Origin: Trichlorobacter ammonificans
Lineage (GTDB): Bacteria > Desulfobacterota > Desulfuromonadia > Geobacterales > Pseudopelobacteraceae
DNA: 64,000 nucleotides
Direction: 5' to 3'
NCBI RefSeq assembly: GCF_933509905.1
Contig: NZ_OW150024.1
Coordinates: forward strand, 856,001-920,000
Position 1 is the first letter of the stretch, and each line of letters starts with the position of its first letter. The translations under genes were made by a program, and so were the position numbers. Below, piece by piece: positions 44,191-55,269 of this stretch. Below the pieces are notes generated by a model, which searched no databases, was not told the origin of the DNA, and saw nothing but the letters and a program-made list of their open reading frames with translations.

Positions 44191-44478
44191 ATGCTGACGG
44201 GAAAACAGAAACGGCACCTGCGTTCACTGGGACACGGCCTGAAGCCGGTGGTGCTGATCGGGAAAAAGGAAATTGACGACCATCTGGTGGCGGAAACCGT
44301 GGCGGCGCTGGCCTGCCACGAGCTGATCAAGGTGAAGGTGCTGGAAAATTGTGGCCTCGACCGTCATGAGGCCAGCGAGCTGCTGGCAGAGGCAACCTCA
44401 TCGGAGGTCGCCCAGGTACTGGGGAAAACCTTCCTGTTGTATCGGCCGGCGGAAAAGCCGGTGATCGTCCTGCCCTAG
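44191..44478 (+). CDS. YhbY-family RNA-binding protein (CRM domain)
   Basis: The start MLTGKQKRHLRSLGHGLKPV gives 95 residues. The KH-like CRM fold is evident: LTGKQKRHLRSLGHGLKPVV, then IGKKEIDDHLVAETVAALAC, HELIKVKVLENCGLDRHEAS, and a final Arg/Leu-rich strand. YhbY binds pre-50S ribosomal particles and helps ribosome assembly. It is monocistronic and ends in a strong terminator. Confidence 0.93.
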   Translation: MLTGKQKRHLRSLGHGLKPVVLIGKKEIDDHLVAETVAALACHELIKVKVLENCGLDRHEASELLAEATSSEVAQVLGKTFLLYRPAEKPVIVLP

Positions 44479-44512
44479 AAGCAGGGAGCGGGGGTGGTAG
44501 CAGCCAATAATC

Positions 44513-44541
44513 AAGGGCAGGCCATCGACAGGCCTGCCCTT
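44513..44541 (+). terminator. Terminator after yhbY
   Basis: AAGGGCAGGCC pairs with GGCCTGCCCTT around ATCGACA. TGTTGCGTTTT follows on the plus strand. Confidence 0.8.
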
Positions 44542-44553
44542 GTTGCGTTTTAC

Positions 44554-44695
44554 CAGGGCTTTGAAAAACTCTTCCGGAGGCCGTCTACGACGTTGCGCGG
44601 TGCTCGCTTCCTCGCCTGACTGGTTGGTATGTCTCGGTTGCTGCGCTCCGTGCGCCGTGTATCCGGCCTTCCTCATCACGTTTTTCAAAGCCCTG
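44554..44695. repeat. ~142 bp intergenic palindromic element
   Basis: The ends form a perfect 15 bp inverted repeat, CAGGGCTTTGAAAAA and TTTTTCAAAGCCCTG, flanking about 110 bp with a second internal GC-rich symmetry. It is non-coding and lies between yhbY's terminator and the ADH gene end. The right end (CAAAGCCCTGTTAAC) resembles that of another element at 47177-47296. Confidence 0.5.
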
Positions 44696-44703
44696 TTAAC
44701 TGT

Positions 44704-45729
44704 TCAGCGATGGGGTTCTATGATGACCTTCAGCGTTCCGGTGGGGTCGGCGGCAATGCCGAAGGCTTCGCCGATCCGGTCGATCCCCAGGCGGTGCGTG
44801 ATCATGTCCTCCACGGTGACGGTACCATGCTTCAGCAGTTCCAAGGCTTGCCGGTTGTCCCGGGGGGCGGCGCCGTAGCAGGTTTTGAAGCTGATGTCGT
44901 TGCGCCAGAAGGGATTGAAGTCCACGGCAACGGTTTCACCCGGCTGGGCCACGGCGAAGAAGAGCACCGTGCCTCCCCGGTCCACCGATTGCAATGCCGC
45001 CTGGATGGCCGGGAGGGCGCCGGTGCTGATCACCACCCGGTCGGCCAGGCGGCCGCAGGTCTGCTGCAGAAAGGCCGGCAGGTCGGCTGTGGCGTTGACG
45101 GCATGGTCGGCCCCGGCCCGTTTCGCCATGGCGCAGCGGTAGTCGTTGATGTCGGCCACCACCACCGTGCCAGCCCCCAGGGCCTTGGCCAGCTTGACGA
45201 AGAGGAGACCGGCCAGGCCGGCGCCGTAGATCATGATGCTGTCGCCGGGGGAGAGGGCCATGGTGCGCAGGGCGCGGACCACGGTGGCCAGCGGCTCGAT
45301 GAAGGTGGCGGTTTCGAACGACATGGTGTCGGGAAGTTTCAGCAGGCCGGTCCGCACGCTGCGGCCGCTGACCCGCAGGTACTGGGAAAAGCCGCCGGGG
45401 GTGAAGTTGTTCTGCTCCTGAAAAGTGACGCAGGCGGTTTCATGTCCGGAAAGGCAGTAGATACACTCGTCGCAGGGGACGTGGTGGGTGGCGAAGACCC
45501 GGTCCCCCACCTGCACGGTGTCAACGCCGGAGCCCACGGCCACCACCTCGCCGGCCAGTTCGTGCCCCAGCACCAGCGGCGCCCGCTTGATCCGGTACCA
45601 CTCCATCAGGTCGCTGCCGCAGATGCCGGAGGCCATCACCTTGATCAGTACGTCGCCGTCGCCGACCGCCGGTATCTCCTGCTCTTCGGTCCGTACATCG
45701 CTGTTGCGGTAGTACATGCCCACTTTCAT
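44704..45729 (-). CDS. Zinc-dependent medium-chain alcohol dehydrogenase (sorbitol/threonine type)
   Basis: The 341-residue protein has the catalytic Zn ligands Cys37 ([12 protein letters not shown]), His ([12 protein letters not shown]) and Glu, and structural Zn Cys in [15 protein letters not shown]. The Rossmann motif [13 protein letters not shown] lies at about residues 172-184. It is an NAD(P)-dependent polyol/alcohol dehydrogenase of unknown substrate. Its start overlaps the LsrF-like aldolase gene by 4 bp (ATGA), so the two probably act in one pathway on a keto-sugar or related compound. Confidence 0.9.
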   Translation of the reverse strand: MKVGMYYRNSDVRTEEQEIPAVGDGDVLIKVMASGICGSDLMEWYRIKRAPLVLGHELAGEVVAVGSGVDTVQVGDRVFATHHVPCDECIYCLSGHETACVTFQEQNNFTPGGFSQYLRVSGRSVRTGLLKLPDTMSFETATFIEPLATVVRALRTMALSPGDSIMIYGAGLAGLLFVKLAKALGAGTVVVADINDYRCAMAKRAGADHAVNATADLPAFLQQTCGRLADRVVISTGALPAIQAALQSVDRGGTVLFFAVAQPGETVAVDFNPFWRNDISFKTCYGAAPRDNRQALELLKHGTVTVEDMITHRLGIDRIGEAFGIAADPTGTLKVIIEPHR

Positions 45730-46601
45730 CGGTTTTTCAGCTCCCGGTACAGTTCAAAGGCGTGCTCCGCCGACATGTTTTCATGGACCACCTTGCGAAC
45801 CGCGGTCAGCATGGCCAGCGGCGCGTCGGACTGGAAGATGTTGCGCCCCATGTCCACCCCGGCGGCCCCGGCGTCGATGGCGTTGCGCGCCATGGTGAGC
45901 GCAGCGGCCTCGTCCAGTTTTTTGCCGCCGGCGATCACCACCGGCACCGGACAGGAGGCGGTGACGGTTTCGAAGTCGGGCACGTAGTAGGTCTTGATGA
46001 AGGCGGCCCCCAGTTCGGCCAGAATCCGGGAGGCAAGGCCGATGTAACGGGCGTCGCGGGTCAGTTGGGCCCCGACGGCGGTAACCCCCAGCACCGGGAT
46101 GCCGTAGCGGTTGCAACGGTCCACCAGGGTGGTCATGTTGGTGACGGATTGGGTCTCGAATTCGCCGCCGATGAAGACCTGGACGGCAACGGCGCTGACG
46201 TTCATCCGCAGGGCATCCTCCACATCCACGGCGATCCGCTCGTCGGACAGTTCCTTGAGAATGCTGGGGCCGCCGCTGGCCCGCATCACCACCGACTTCT
46301 GGGTGGCGGGGTCGATGAGCGAGCGCAGGACGCCGCGGGTGCACATCAGGGCGTCGGCATGGGGGGCAAGGGGATTGATGGTGACGTCGATCCGCTCCAA
46401 TCCCGAGGTGGGGCCCTGGAAATAGCCGTGGTCGAAGGCCAGCATCACGGTCTTTCCGGAATCGGGGTTGAAGATACGGGCCAAACGGTTTTTCATCCCC
46501 CAGTCGTAGTTGTTGGAGCCTTTCAGGAAGAACGGGCTGTTTTCCTGCGGTATGGTCAGATGGTACAGTTTTTCTTTCTGGCTCAGATCGTGCTCGGCCA
46601 T
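45726..46601 (-). CDS. LsrF-like class I aldolase/thiolase
   Basis: The start [20 protein letters not shown] gives 291 residues and has a GGAGG site. Matches to LsrF are extensive: [55 protein letters not shown], then [33 protein letters not shown] and [14 protein letters not shown]. LsrF cleaves phospho-AI-2 derived P-HPD; related DhnA-type enzymes act in other pathways. No lsr kinase or transporter is present, so AI-2 use is not supported, and the physiological substrate is unknown. Confidence 0.85.
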   Translation of the reverse strand: MAEHDLSQKEKLYHLTIPQENSPFFLKGSNNYDWGMKNRLARIFNPDSGKTVMLAFDHGYFQGPTSGLERIDVTINPLAPHADALMCTRGVLRSLIDPATQKSVVMRASGGPSILKELSDERIAVDVEDALRMNVSAVAVQVFIGGEFETQSVTNMTTLVDRCNRYGIPVLGVTAVGAQLTRDARYIGLASRILAELGAAFIKTYYVPDFETVTASCPVPVVIAGGKKLDEAAALTMARNAIDAGAAGVDMGRNIFQSDAPLAMLTAVRKVVHENMSAEHAFELYRELKNR

Positions 46602-46772
46602 TGACGGCACCCTCCCTCTGGGATATCTCCGCACCGGTAAGCGGTACTGTGCGGAGTGGGTCAGTGATACCATCCCTGCTCCACTTTCGTCAATGCGGCA
46701 TCCGCCAGATCCATCAATCCTTTTGACCTGTCCGGGCAGCCATGTTACATGAAGAACGGATCGGAACAGGTC

Positions 46773-47156
46773 ATGGACACGCGGCTCGACAACAGGGAAA
46801 CCGGCAGGTTGGGAGAAGAGATCGCCACGGCGTTCCTCACCGCCCGCGGCTACCGTATTCTGGAACGAAACTTCCGCTGCAAAGGGGGCGAGGTGGATAT
46901 CGTGGCCCGCGCACCGGGAAGCGGCTGCCTAGTCTTTGCCGAGGTGAAAGCCCGCCGTGGCGTGCAGTTCGGCCTGCCGCAGCAGGCGGTGACCCCCTTC
47001 AAGCAACGGCAGCTATCCAAGGCAGCGCTGACCTGGCTGGCACAAAACCGCCAGCAGGGGAGGGATGCCCGGTTCGACGTGGTTGCCGTGCTGCTCTCCC
47101 CTGACGGTAATCATCGGGTGGAGCAGATCGAAAATGCTTTTGAGCTGGCCTACTGA
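46773..47156 (+). CDS. yraN: YraN/UPF0102 family endonuclease-like protein
   Basis: The chosen start [20 protein letters not shown] gives 127 residues; ATG 46749 is an alternative. Family motifs are visible: [59 protein letters not shown], and [13 protein letters not shown]. The E...D...EVK arrangement is a PD-(D/E)xK-like site. The role is uncertain; DNA processing has been proposed. It is divergent from the aldolase/ADH pair. Confidence 0.92.
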   Translation: MDTRLDNRETGRLGEEIATAFLTARGYRILERNFRCKGGEVDIVARAPGSGCLVFAEVKARRGVQFGLPQQAVTPFKQRQLSKAALTWLAQNRQQGRDARFDVVAVLLSPDGNHRVEQIENAFELAY

Positions 47157-47176
47157 TTGGCTGTTGAAAACCCATA

Positions 47177-47296
47177 GGTTGCTCAAAAAAGGCCAGATCG
47201 TCGCATCCGCAGTGAGCACCGCGGCGGCGTAGCAGCGCTACGTCGCACAAGGAGGCTTACGAGGACGGCGGCGAGATGGCTGTTTTTTCAGCAACC
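47177..47296. repeat. ~120 bp intergenic palindromic element upstream of the NAD synthetase pair
   Basis: Imperfect inverted repeats GGTTGCTCAAAAAAGGCCA and TGGCTGTTTTTTCAGCAACC flank a body with an internal CGTAGC-AGC-GCTACG hairpin (47228-47242). The right end (CAGCAACCTGCTAAC) resembles the end of the element at 44554-44695. It lies between yraN and the amidase gene and may act as a terminator. Confidence 0.5.
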
Positions 47297-47315
47297 TGCT
47301 AACAAGGAGTGCTTC

Positions 47316-48170
47316 ATGGGTGACGTTACCGCCGTGCTGGCCCAGATACAGCCGAAACTCGGCCGTGTCGGCGACAACCTGGCGCTGGTTGAGGATACGA
47401 TCCGGCAGGCCCGGACAACGGGCGCCGAGCTGGTAGTCTTTCCGGAGCTGGCGCTCACCGGCTACTTTCTCAAGGACTTGGTGCCCGAGGTGGCGCTTGC
47501 TCTCGACAGCCCGGAACTGACCCGTTTGAAAAGCCTGTCAAAAGAGATCGCCGTGGCGGTCGGCTTCGTGGAGGTGACGCCGGACTACCAGTTCTACAAC
47601 AGTGCCGCCTGGTTCGAGGACGGCGAACTGAAACACCTGCACCGCAAGGTCTATCTCCCCACCTACGGCCTTTTCGACGAACAACGCTATCTGGGGCGGG
47701 GCGACCGTTTCCGCGCCTTCGACACCAGGTTCGGCCGGGTGGGGCTTTTGATCTGCGAGGATATGTGGCACCTCTCCGCCCCCTACCTGCTGGCCATGGA
47801 CGGCGCCACCACCCTGGTCTGTCTTTCCAGCAGTCCCGCCCGCGGCGTCGAGGAAGGGGACGAGCTGGGCTCTGCCGCCGCCTGGCGCACCCTGACCGCT
47901 TCCGTGGCCCGTTTCCTGACCTGTCGGGTGCTCTACGCCAACCGGGTGGGATACGAGGATGGCGTGGCCTTTTGGGGAGGTTCCCACGGCATTACTCCCT
48001 CCGGGGTGGTGGTGGCCGAGGCTCCGGCCTTTCATGCCTCGCTGACACCGGTGCTGTTGCCGGACGCCGACCTGCGGCGGGAGCGGATCGCTTCGCCGCT
48101 TTTGCGGGATGAAAATCTCTGCGTGACCCTGCGGGAGCTTTCCCGCATCGACCGGGAAAGGAGCCGCTGA
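47316..48170 (+). CDS. Glutamine amidase (nitrilase-fold) subunit of NAD+ synthetase
   Basis: The 284-residue protein has the nitrilase catalytic triad: Glu in [14 protein letters not shown] (about residue 46), Lys in [14 protein letters not shown] and Cys in [14 protein letters not shown]. It also has [11 protein letters not shown]. In many bacteria this domain is fused to the NadE synthetase; here it is a separate gene overlapping nadE by 1 bp, consistent with a two-subunit glutamine-dependent NAD+ synthetase. It would release ammonia from glutamine for amidation of NaAD. Confidence 0.9.
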   Translation: MGDVTAVLAQIQPKLGRVGDNLALVEDTIRQARTTGAELVVFPELALTGYFLKDLVPEVALALDSPELTRLKSLSKEIAVAVGFVEVTPDYQFYNSAAWFEDGELKHLHRKVYLPTYGLFDEQRYLGRGDRFRAFDTRFGRVGLLICEDMWHLSAPYLLAMDGATTLVCLSSSPARGVEEGDELGSAAAWRTLTASVARFLTCRVLYANRVGYEDGVAFWGGSHGITPSGVVVAEAPAFHASLTPVLLPDADLRRERIASPLLRDENLCVTLRELSRIDRERSR

Positions 48171-48991
48171 TGGCCGGACTACGTATCAACGCGCCGCTGG
48201 TGCGGTCGATCCTGGTGGGGTTCCTGCGGGACGAGATCCTGAAGGTGGGGGCGAAAAAGGCGGTGCTGGGGCTGTCCGGCGGCATCGATTCCGCCCTGGT
48301 CTGCCATCTGGCGGCCGAGGCCCTGGGACCGGAGAACGTCCATGCCATCTGCATGCCCTACAAGAGCAGCAACCCGGAGAGCGAGGCCCATGCCCGGCTG
48401 GTGGCGGAGACGAGCGGGGTGAATTTCTCGGTGGTGCCGATCACGCCGATGGTGGATGCCTATTTTACGCTCTTTCCCGATGCCGATGCCATGCGGCGGG
48501 GGAACAAAATGGCCCGGGAGCGGATGACGATCCTGTTCGACCACTCCGCTCTGCTGGGAGCCCTGGTGCTGGGCACCAGCAACAAGACCGAGCTGCTGCT
48601 GGGGTACGGCACCCTCTACGGTGATATGGCCAGTGCCCTCAACCCGATCGGCGATCTGTACAAGACCCAGGTCTGGCAACTGTCCGAGGAAGTGGGGGTA
48701 CCCGGGCCGGTGATCGAGAAAAAACCGTCCGCCGATCTCTGGGCCGGCCAGACCGACGAGGAGGAGCTGGGCTTCACCTACCGTGAGGTGGACGAACTGC
48801 TCTACCGGATGGTGGACCAGCGGGCCCCCTTTGAGGAGCTGGCCGCCCGCGGTTTTTCCTCGGAGTTTGTCACCACGGTGTACGCCAAGGTGCAGAACTC
48901 CCACTTCAAGCGCCGTCTGCCGGTGATCGCCAAGGTGTCCAACCGCACCATCGATCGTGACTTCCGGTATTCCCGCGACTGGGGGAAGTAG
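48170..48991 (+). CDS. nadE: NAD+ synthetase (ATP-dependent amidation of NaAD)
   Basis: The 273-residue protein has the P-loop [20 protein letters not shown] of ATP pyrophosphatases at about residues 35-54, [14 protein letters not shown], and a C-terminal [20 protein letters not shown]. It forms NAD+ from nicotinic acid adenine dinucleotide. The start overlaps the amidase gene (TGATGG), implying that both are made as a pair. Stand-alone NadE proteins use ammonia, and the adjacent amidase can supply it. Confidence 0.96.
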   Translation: MAGLRINAPLVRSILVGFLRDEILKVGAKKAVLGLSGGIDSALVCHLAAEALGPENVHAICMPYKSSNPESEAHARLVAETSGVNFSVVPITPMVDAYFTLFPDADAMRRGNKMARERMTILFDHSALLGALVLGTSNKTELLLGYGTLYGDMASALNPIGDLYKTQVWQLSEEVGVPGPVIEKKPSADLWAGQTDEEELGFTYREVDELLYRMVDQRAPFEELAARGFSSEFVTTVYAKVQNSHFKRRLPVIAKVSNRTIDRDFRYSRDWGK

Positions 48992-49003
48992 GAGCAGACA
49001 CGC

Positions 49004-50278
49004 ATGCCGCTGAATGTCTTCGAAGCTATCAGCCCCACCATCAGTTCGCTCCTGGGCGGCGCACGGGTGGACCTTGTCGTGGGGGAAGAGGAAACCCGTG
49101 CCGCCGACGGCAGGCTGCTGCAGTCGACGGTTATTGAGGGACGTCCCTATCTCTTCAGTGCCGTCCGCGAGGGATTGCCCTTCACCAAGACCGAAATCCT
49201 GTTCTGCCGCGAACTGCTTACCGCTTTTTCGGGCCTGTACAGCGGTTTCAAGATGGAGGGGTACGCCGCCCATTTCCGTACCGCACTCCTGGCCTCCATC
49301 ATGGATATTACGGTGGCCCGTTTCCTGCGGGGGGATCGCAGCAAGGGGTTCTGGCCGATCCAGCAACTGATCCAGCTTCTGAAGAATCTTTCCTACCAGC
49401 GCTACGAAGGGAAGCCGGCCACCACCGGCTTCCTGGTGCACCGGACCACGGAACCGGTGCTGCGTAAAACCCTGAAGGATCGTCGCCATATTCTGATCCC
49501 GTTACAGCCGCACCAAAGCATCTCTCCCACCTTTCTGGACAACCCCCTGACCTACCGTTTCATCGACGGTCACAACCTGTTCTTCGTCGCCACTATCCAG
49601 ATGCAGGTGGTGGGGCTCCTGCGCACCGCCGGCTGCGTCGGGCAGACCGACATCGAGCGGCTGACCCAGCGGGAGCTGTTCTCGCTGGTGCGGCGGCTGG
49701 GGGCGGGGGCCTTTGCCGTCACGGTGAACGAAGCATCGGAGATCGAGGTATTGATCAGCCCGGCCAAGCTGCTGGTGCGGCGCAAGGGACTCTGGGCCAT
49801 CTTCGATCCCGACCTGATCCGTTCCTTCCTTGCCGGCAGTATCGACGCCGACTCCATCGACGACCTGCTCTGGACGGTCTACGCGGTCTCCAAGCAGCGG
49901 CACGGTACGGTCATTCTGATCCATGCCGGCACCCCCCGCCACCTGGCGACGTTGAAGAAAGGGTCCGTGGGGGGTGACGATCCGGTCGGGCAACTGCTGA
50001 CCCGCCAGGTGCGGGGGCAGACCATCGCCCAGTTGAAGGAAAACGGCACCCTGTTGCGGATTCTGTCTTCCGACGGCATGACCGTGCTGGACAAGCAGGG
50101 AAAGCTGCTGGAAGCCGGCTTCATCATCGACACCTCCCATGCCCGGGAGATGGTCACCGGCGGCGGGCGGACCACCGCCGCCATTGCCGCTTCCTTCTTC
50201 GGCAAGGTGATCAAAGTGTCCCAGGACGGGCCGATCGAGCTGTATCGGGATGGGGAGTTGGTCTACCGCTTCGGCTGA
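49004..50278 (+). CDS. Large protein with a divergent DisA/DAC-type nucleotide-cyclase domain
   Basis: The 424-residue protein has an unrecognised N-terminal part (about 1-240) and a C-terminal part (about 250-424) resembling the diadenylate cyclase fold. Its landmarks are ILSSDGMTVLDKQGKLLEAG, a loop MVTGGGRTTAAIAAS, and KVIKVSQDGPIELYRDGELV. In active DAC enzymes the corresponding motifs are DGA and GTRHRAA. Here DGM and GGGRTTAA replace them, so the Arg-His-Arg metal/ATP motif is missing. It may be an inactive or altered DAC, perhaps a c-di-AMP binder or regulator. It lies directly after nadE and overlaps tgt antisense by 16 bp. Confidence 0.65.
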   Translation: MPLNVFEAISPTISSLLGGARVDLVVGEEETRAADGRLLQSTVIEGRPYLFSAVREGLPFTKTEILFCRELLTAFSGLYSGFKMEGYAAHFRTALLASIMDITVARFLRGDRSKGFWPIQQLIQLLKNLSYQRYEGKPATTGFLVHRTTEPVLRKTLKDRRHILIPLQPHQSISPTFLDNPLTYRFIDGHNLFFVATIQMQVVGLLRTAGCVGQTDIERLTQRELFSLVRRLGAGAFAVTVNEASEIEVLISPAKLLVRRKGLWAIFDPDLIRSFLAGSIDADSIDDLLWTVYAVSKQRHGTVILIHAGTPRHLATLKKGSVGGDDPVGQLLTRQVRGQTIAQLKENGTLLRILSSDGMTVLDKQGKLLEAGFIIDTSHAREMVTGGGRTTAAIAASFFGKVIKVSQDGPIELYRDGELVYRFG

Positions 50279-51408
50279 CTCCGCTTTCGGGACGGCTCCG
50301 CCGGGGCGCTGCCCAGGTAATCGGCAAGGAATGCCTGTTTAAAGGCCATGAAGCGGTTGTCGGCGATGGCCTGACGCACCTCCGCCATCATGGTCAGGTA
50401 GAACTGCACGTTGTGAATGGCCGACAGCACCGCCGAGAGTACCTCATTGGCGGCAAAAAGGTGGTGCAGGTAGGCCCGGCTGAAGTTGCGGCAGGTGTAG
50501 CAGCCGCAGGAGGGGTCCACCGGGTAGAAATCCCGCCGGTAGTTCTTGTTGGAAACCCTGATCCGCCCCCGCCGGGTGAACAGGGTGGCGCTGCGGGCGT
50601 AACGGGTGGGGATCACGCAGTCGAACATATCCATCCCCCGTTCGACGCTCTCCAGAATGTCCTCCGGCAGGCCGACCCCCATCAGGTAGCGGGGTTTGTC
50701 CTCCGGCAGATGGGGAGCGGTCCAGCCCACCACCTTTTTCAGCAGCTCCAGCCCTTCCCCCACGCTGACCCCGCCGATGGCGTAGCCCGGCAGATCCAGC
50801 TTGGTCATCTCCCGGGCGCACATGACGCGCAACTCCTCGAACACGCTCCCCTGCACGATGCCGAACAGCGCCTGGTTGCTGCTGCTCCAGGCTTTCTTGC
50901 ACTCCTTGAGCCAGCGAATGGTCTTGCGGGTGGACTGCTCCGCATAGGCCTTCTCGCAGGGGTAGGGGATGCACTCGTCAAAGGCCATCATGATGTCCGA
51001 ACCCAGTTCCTGCTGGATGGCGATGGCCCGGGCCGGGTCCAGGTAAATTTCTTCCCCGGTGTTTTCGTGCCGGAAGAAGACGCCGTCGTCGGTGATCCGC
51101 TTTTTGGGCAGGGAGAAGACCTGAAAGCCGCCGGAGTCGGTCAGGATCGGCTTGTCCCATGCCATGAAGCGGTGCAGGCCGCCGGCCTTTTTCACCAGCC
51201 CCTCCCCTGGTTGCAGGTGCAGGTGATAGGTGTTGGAGAGGATGATCTGGGCGCCGGTTTCCTGGATCTGGGCCGGCGTGAGCGGTTTCATGGCGCCGTG
51301 AGTGGCCACCGGCATGAAGATGGGGGTTTGAATCTGACCGTGGCCGGTTTCCAGCAGCCCCAGGCGGGCTGCGCAGTCGCGGTCCTTTTTGAGCAGTGTG
51401 AATTTCAT
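50263..51408 (-). CDS. tgt: Queuine tRNA-ribosyltransferase
   Basis: The start MKFTLLKKDRDCAARLGLLE gives 381 residues. Family motifs include the base-exchange nucleophile Asp in LTDSGGFQVFSL, the substrate site GVGLPEDILESVERGMDMFD, and the zinc-binding CYTCRNFSRAYLHHL, with Cys-x-Cys before it. Tgt exchanges guanine-34 for preQ1 in GUN-anticodon tRNAs. A few codons overlap the DAC-like gene on the opposite strand. A longer start at 51426 adds 6 residues. Confidence 0.96.
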   Translation of the reverse strand: MKFTLLKKDRDCAARLGLLETGHGQIQTPIFMPVATHGAMKPLTPAQIQETGAQIILSNTYHLHLQPGEGLVKKAGGLHRFMAWDKPILTDSGGFQVFSLPKKRITDDGVFFRHENTGEEIYLDPARAIAIQQELGSDIMMAFDECIPYPCEKAYAEQSTRKTIRWLKECKKAWSSSNQALFGIVQGSVFEELRVMCAREMTKLDLPGYAIGGVSVGEGLELLKKVVGWTAPHLPEDKPRYLMGVGLPEDILESVERGMDMFDCVIPTRYARSATLFTRRGRIRVSNKNYRRDFYPVDPSCGCYTCRNFSRAYLHHLFAANEVLSAVLSAIHNVQFYLTMMAEVRQAIADNRFMAFKQAFLADYLGSAPAEPSRKRSQPKR

Positions 51409-51865
51409 GAATGTGAATCCGTTCATAGGCAGGTTTCCCGGTTGCCGGGGGCGACGTCATTCGTCAATACCACAGAACCGCCGCTGGGTGCAAATGCCGC
51501 TCCGCGTCGCGGGAGGCGACCGCATCCCGCGATACTCCGGCAGGGGCTGTTTCCCGTGAAGTATCTGCCTCTGTTGTATAAAACCCTTGTAATTTTCCAT
51601 AACGCCGTTTAGTATGCGCGCGTTATGAAAGTCTCGTCCCGCTCCGTTCCGGGCATTGAAATCTGAAGCTTGCATACACCAGAAGGAGGCGTTGTCATGC
51701 ACAAGGGTTGCGAACGTAAGTGGCGAGGTCCGCCTGATCTCCATCCGCCGTTGTCACCATGTCATGAAAAGACGCCGTTTTCCCCGCCGGACTTCGGCAT
51801 GATCACTTCCATAAGCCGTTTTGCTATGCGGTTATCTCAACTCTAAGGAAAAGGGAAAAGACGCT
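51409..51865 (+). promoter_or_regulatory. Intergenic region with the fumarate reductase operon promoter
   Basis: A good sigma-70-like promoter lies at 51587-51615: TTGTAA, a 17 bp spacer and TAGTAT. It is followed by a ~250 bp leader containing a small ORF candidate at 51697-51846. The part 51430-51580 holds a GC-rich stretch with weak symmetry and no gene that I can support. Confidence 0.55.
51697..51846 (+). CDS. Candidate 49-codon small ORF in the frdC leader
   Basis: ATG 51697 has an excellent AGAAGGAGG site seven bases upstream and encodes 49 residues beginning MHKGCERKWRGPPDLHPPLS, Pro/His/Cys-containing, ending at TAA 19 bp before frdC. There is no recognisable family. A leader peptide with regulatory function, a small metal-binding protein or a chance ORF are all possible. 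Confidence 0.3.
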   Translation: MHKGCERKWRGPPDLHPPLSPCHEKTPFSPPDFGMITSISRFAMRLSQL

Positions 51866-52528
51866 ATGTTCAGTACATCCATTGGCAGAAAGATCGTGAT
51901 GGCAGTGACAGGGTGCTGCATGCTCCTGTTTTCCATCGTCCATCTGCTCGGTAACAGCTCCATCTTTGCCGGCGCAGCGGGCTTGAACTCCTACGCCCAG
52001 CACCTGCACAGCCTGCCGTTGCCGATCATCATGGCCTTCCGGGCGGTCATGCTGGCCGTGTTCGTGGTCCATGTGCTCTATGGTATCCAGCTCACCATCG
52101 AGAACCGTACGGCAACCCCCACCGGCTATGCCGTCAAGGCACAGCGCAAGACCACCTTTGCCAGTGAAAACATGATCTGGACCGGACTGCTGCTGTTCGT
52201 GTTCATCGTGTTCCATCTGCTGCATTTCACCTTCCGGGTAACCCCGGGCCTGACCCTGACCAGCGATGCCGCCGGCCACTTCAACGTGTTCGCCATGGTG
52301 GCCTCCAGCTTCTCCACCTTTGCCGGTGCCGGCATCTACGTTGCCGCCATGGTGGTGCTGTTCCTGCACCTCTACCACGGCATCCAGAGCTTCTTCCAGA
52401 CCATGGGCTGGAACTGTGACTGCAGCCAGCCGGCCATCACCAAGCTGGGTATGGTGGTCGCACTGATCCTGCTCTTTGGGTACGTTTCCATCCCGCTGTC
52501 TATATTCTTCGGAATTTTGAAAGGTTAA
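51866..52528 (+). CDS. frdC: Fumarate reductase/succinate dehydrogenase cytochrome b subunit
   Basis: The start [20 protein letters not shown] gives 220 residues with five TM helices. Heme-ligand histidines lie in the helices [48 protein letters not shown] and [16 protein letters not shown], as in the di-heme B-type family found in Geobacter and Wolinella. It anchors the complex and exchanges electrons with menaquinone. It is the first gene of frdCAB. Confidence 0.93.
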   Translation: MFSTSIGRKIVMAVTGCCMLLFSIVHLLGNSSIFAGAAGLNSYAQHLHSLPLPIIMAFRAVMLAVFVVHVLYGIQLTIENRTATPTGYAVKAQRKTTFASENMIWTGLLLFVFIVFHLLHFTFRVTPGLTLTSDAAGHFNVFAMVASSFSTFAGAGIYVAAMVVLFLHLYHGIQSFFQTMGWNCDCSQPAITKLGMVVALILLFGYVSIPLSIFFGILKG

Positions 52529-52538
52529 GGGGGTTACC

Positions 52539-55210
<2,672 letters not shown>

Positions 55211-55236
55211 CAGGGCTGGCGGACGAAAGGACGATT

Positions 55237-55269
55237 CGGGGCGATTGGCGACAATCGCCCCGTTTTTTT
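55237..55269 (+). terminator. Intrinsic terminator of the frdCAB operon
   Basis: CGGGGCGATTG pairs with CAATCGCCCCG around GCGA, followed by TTTTTTT. The T-run directly abuts the ATG of the next gene. Confidence 0.92.

Noticed and set aside
44629-45987. A 452-codon plus-strand ORF opposite the alcohol dehydrogenase.
   Set aside because: Antisense shadow that runs across two real genes on the minus strand and starts inside a palindromic element.
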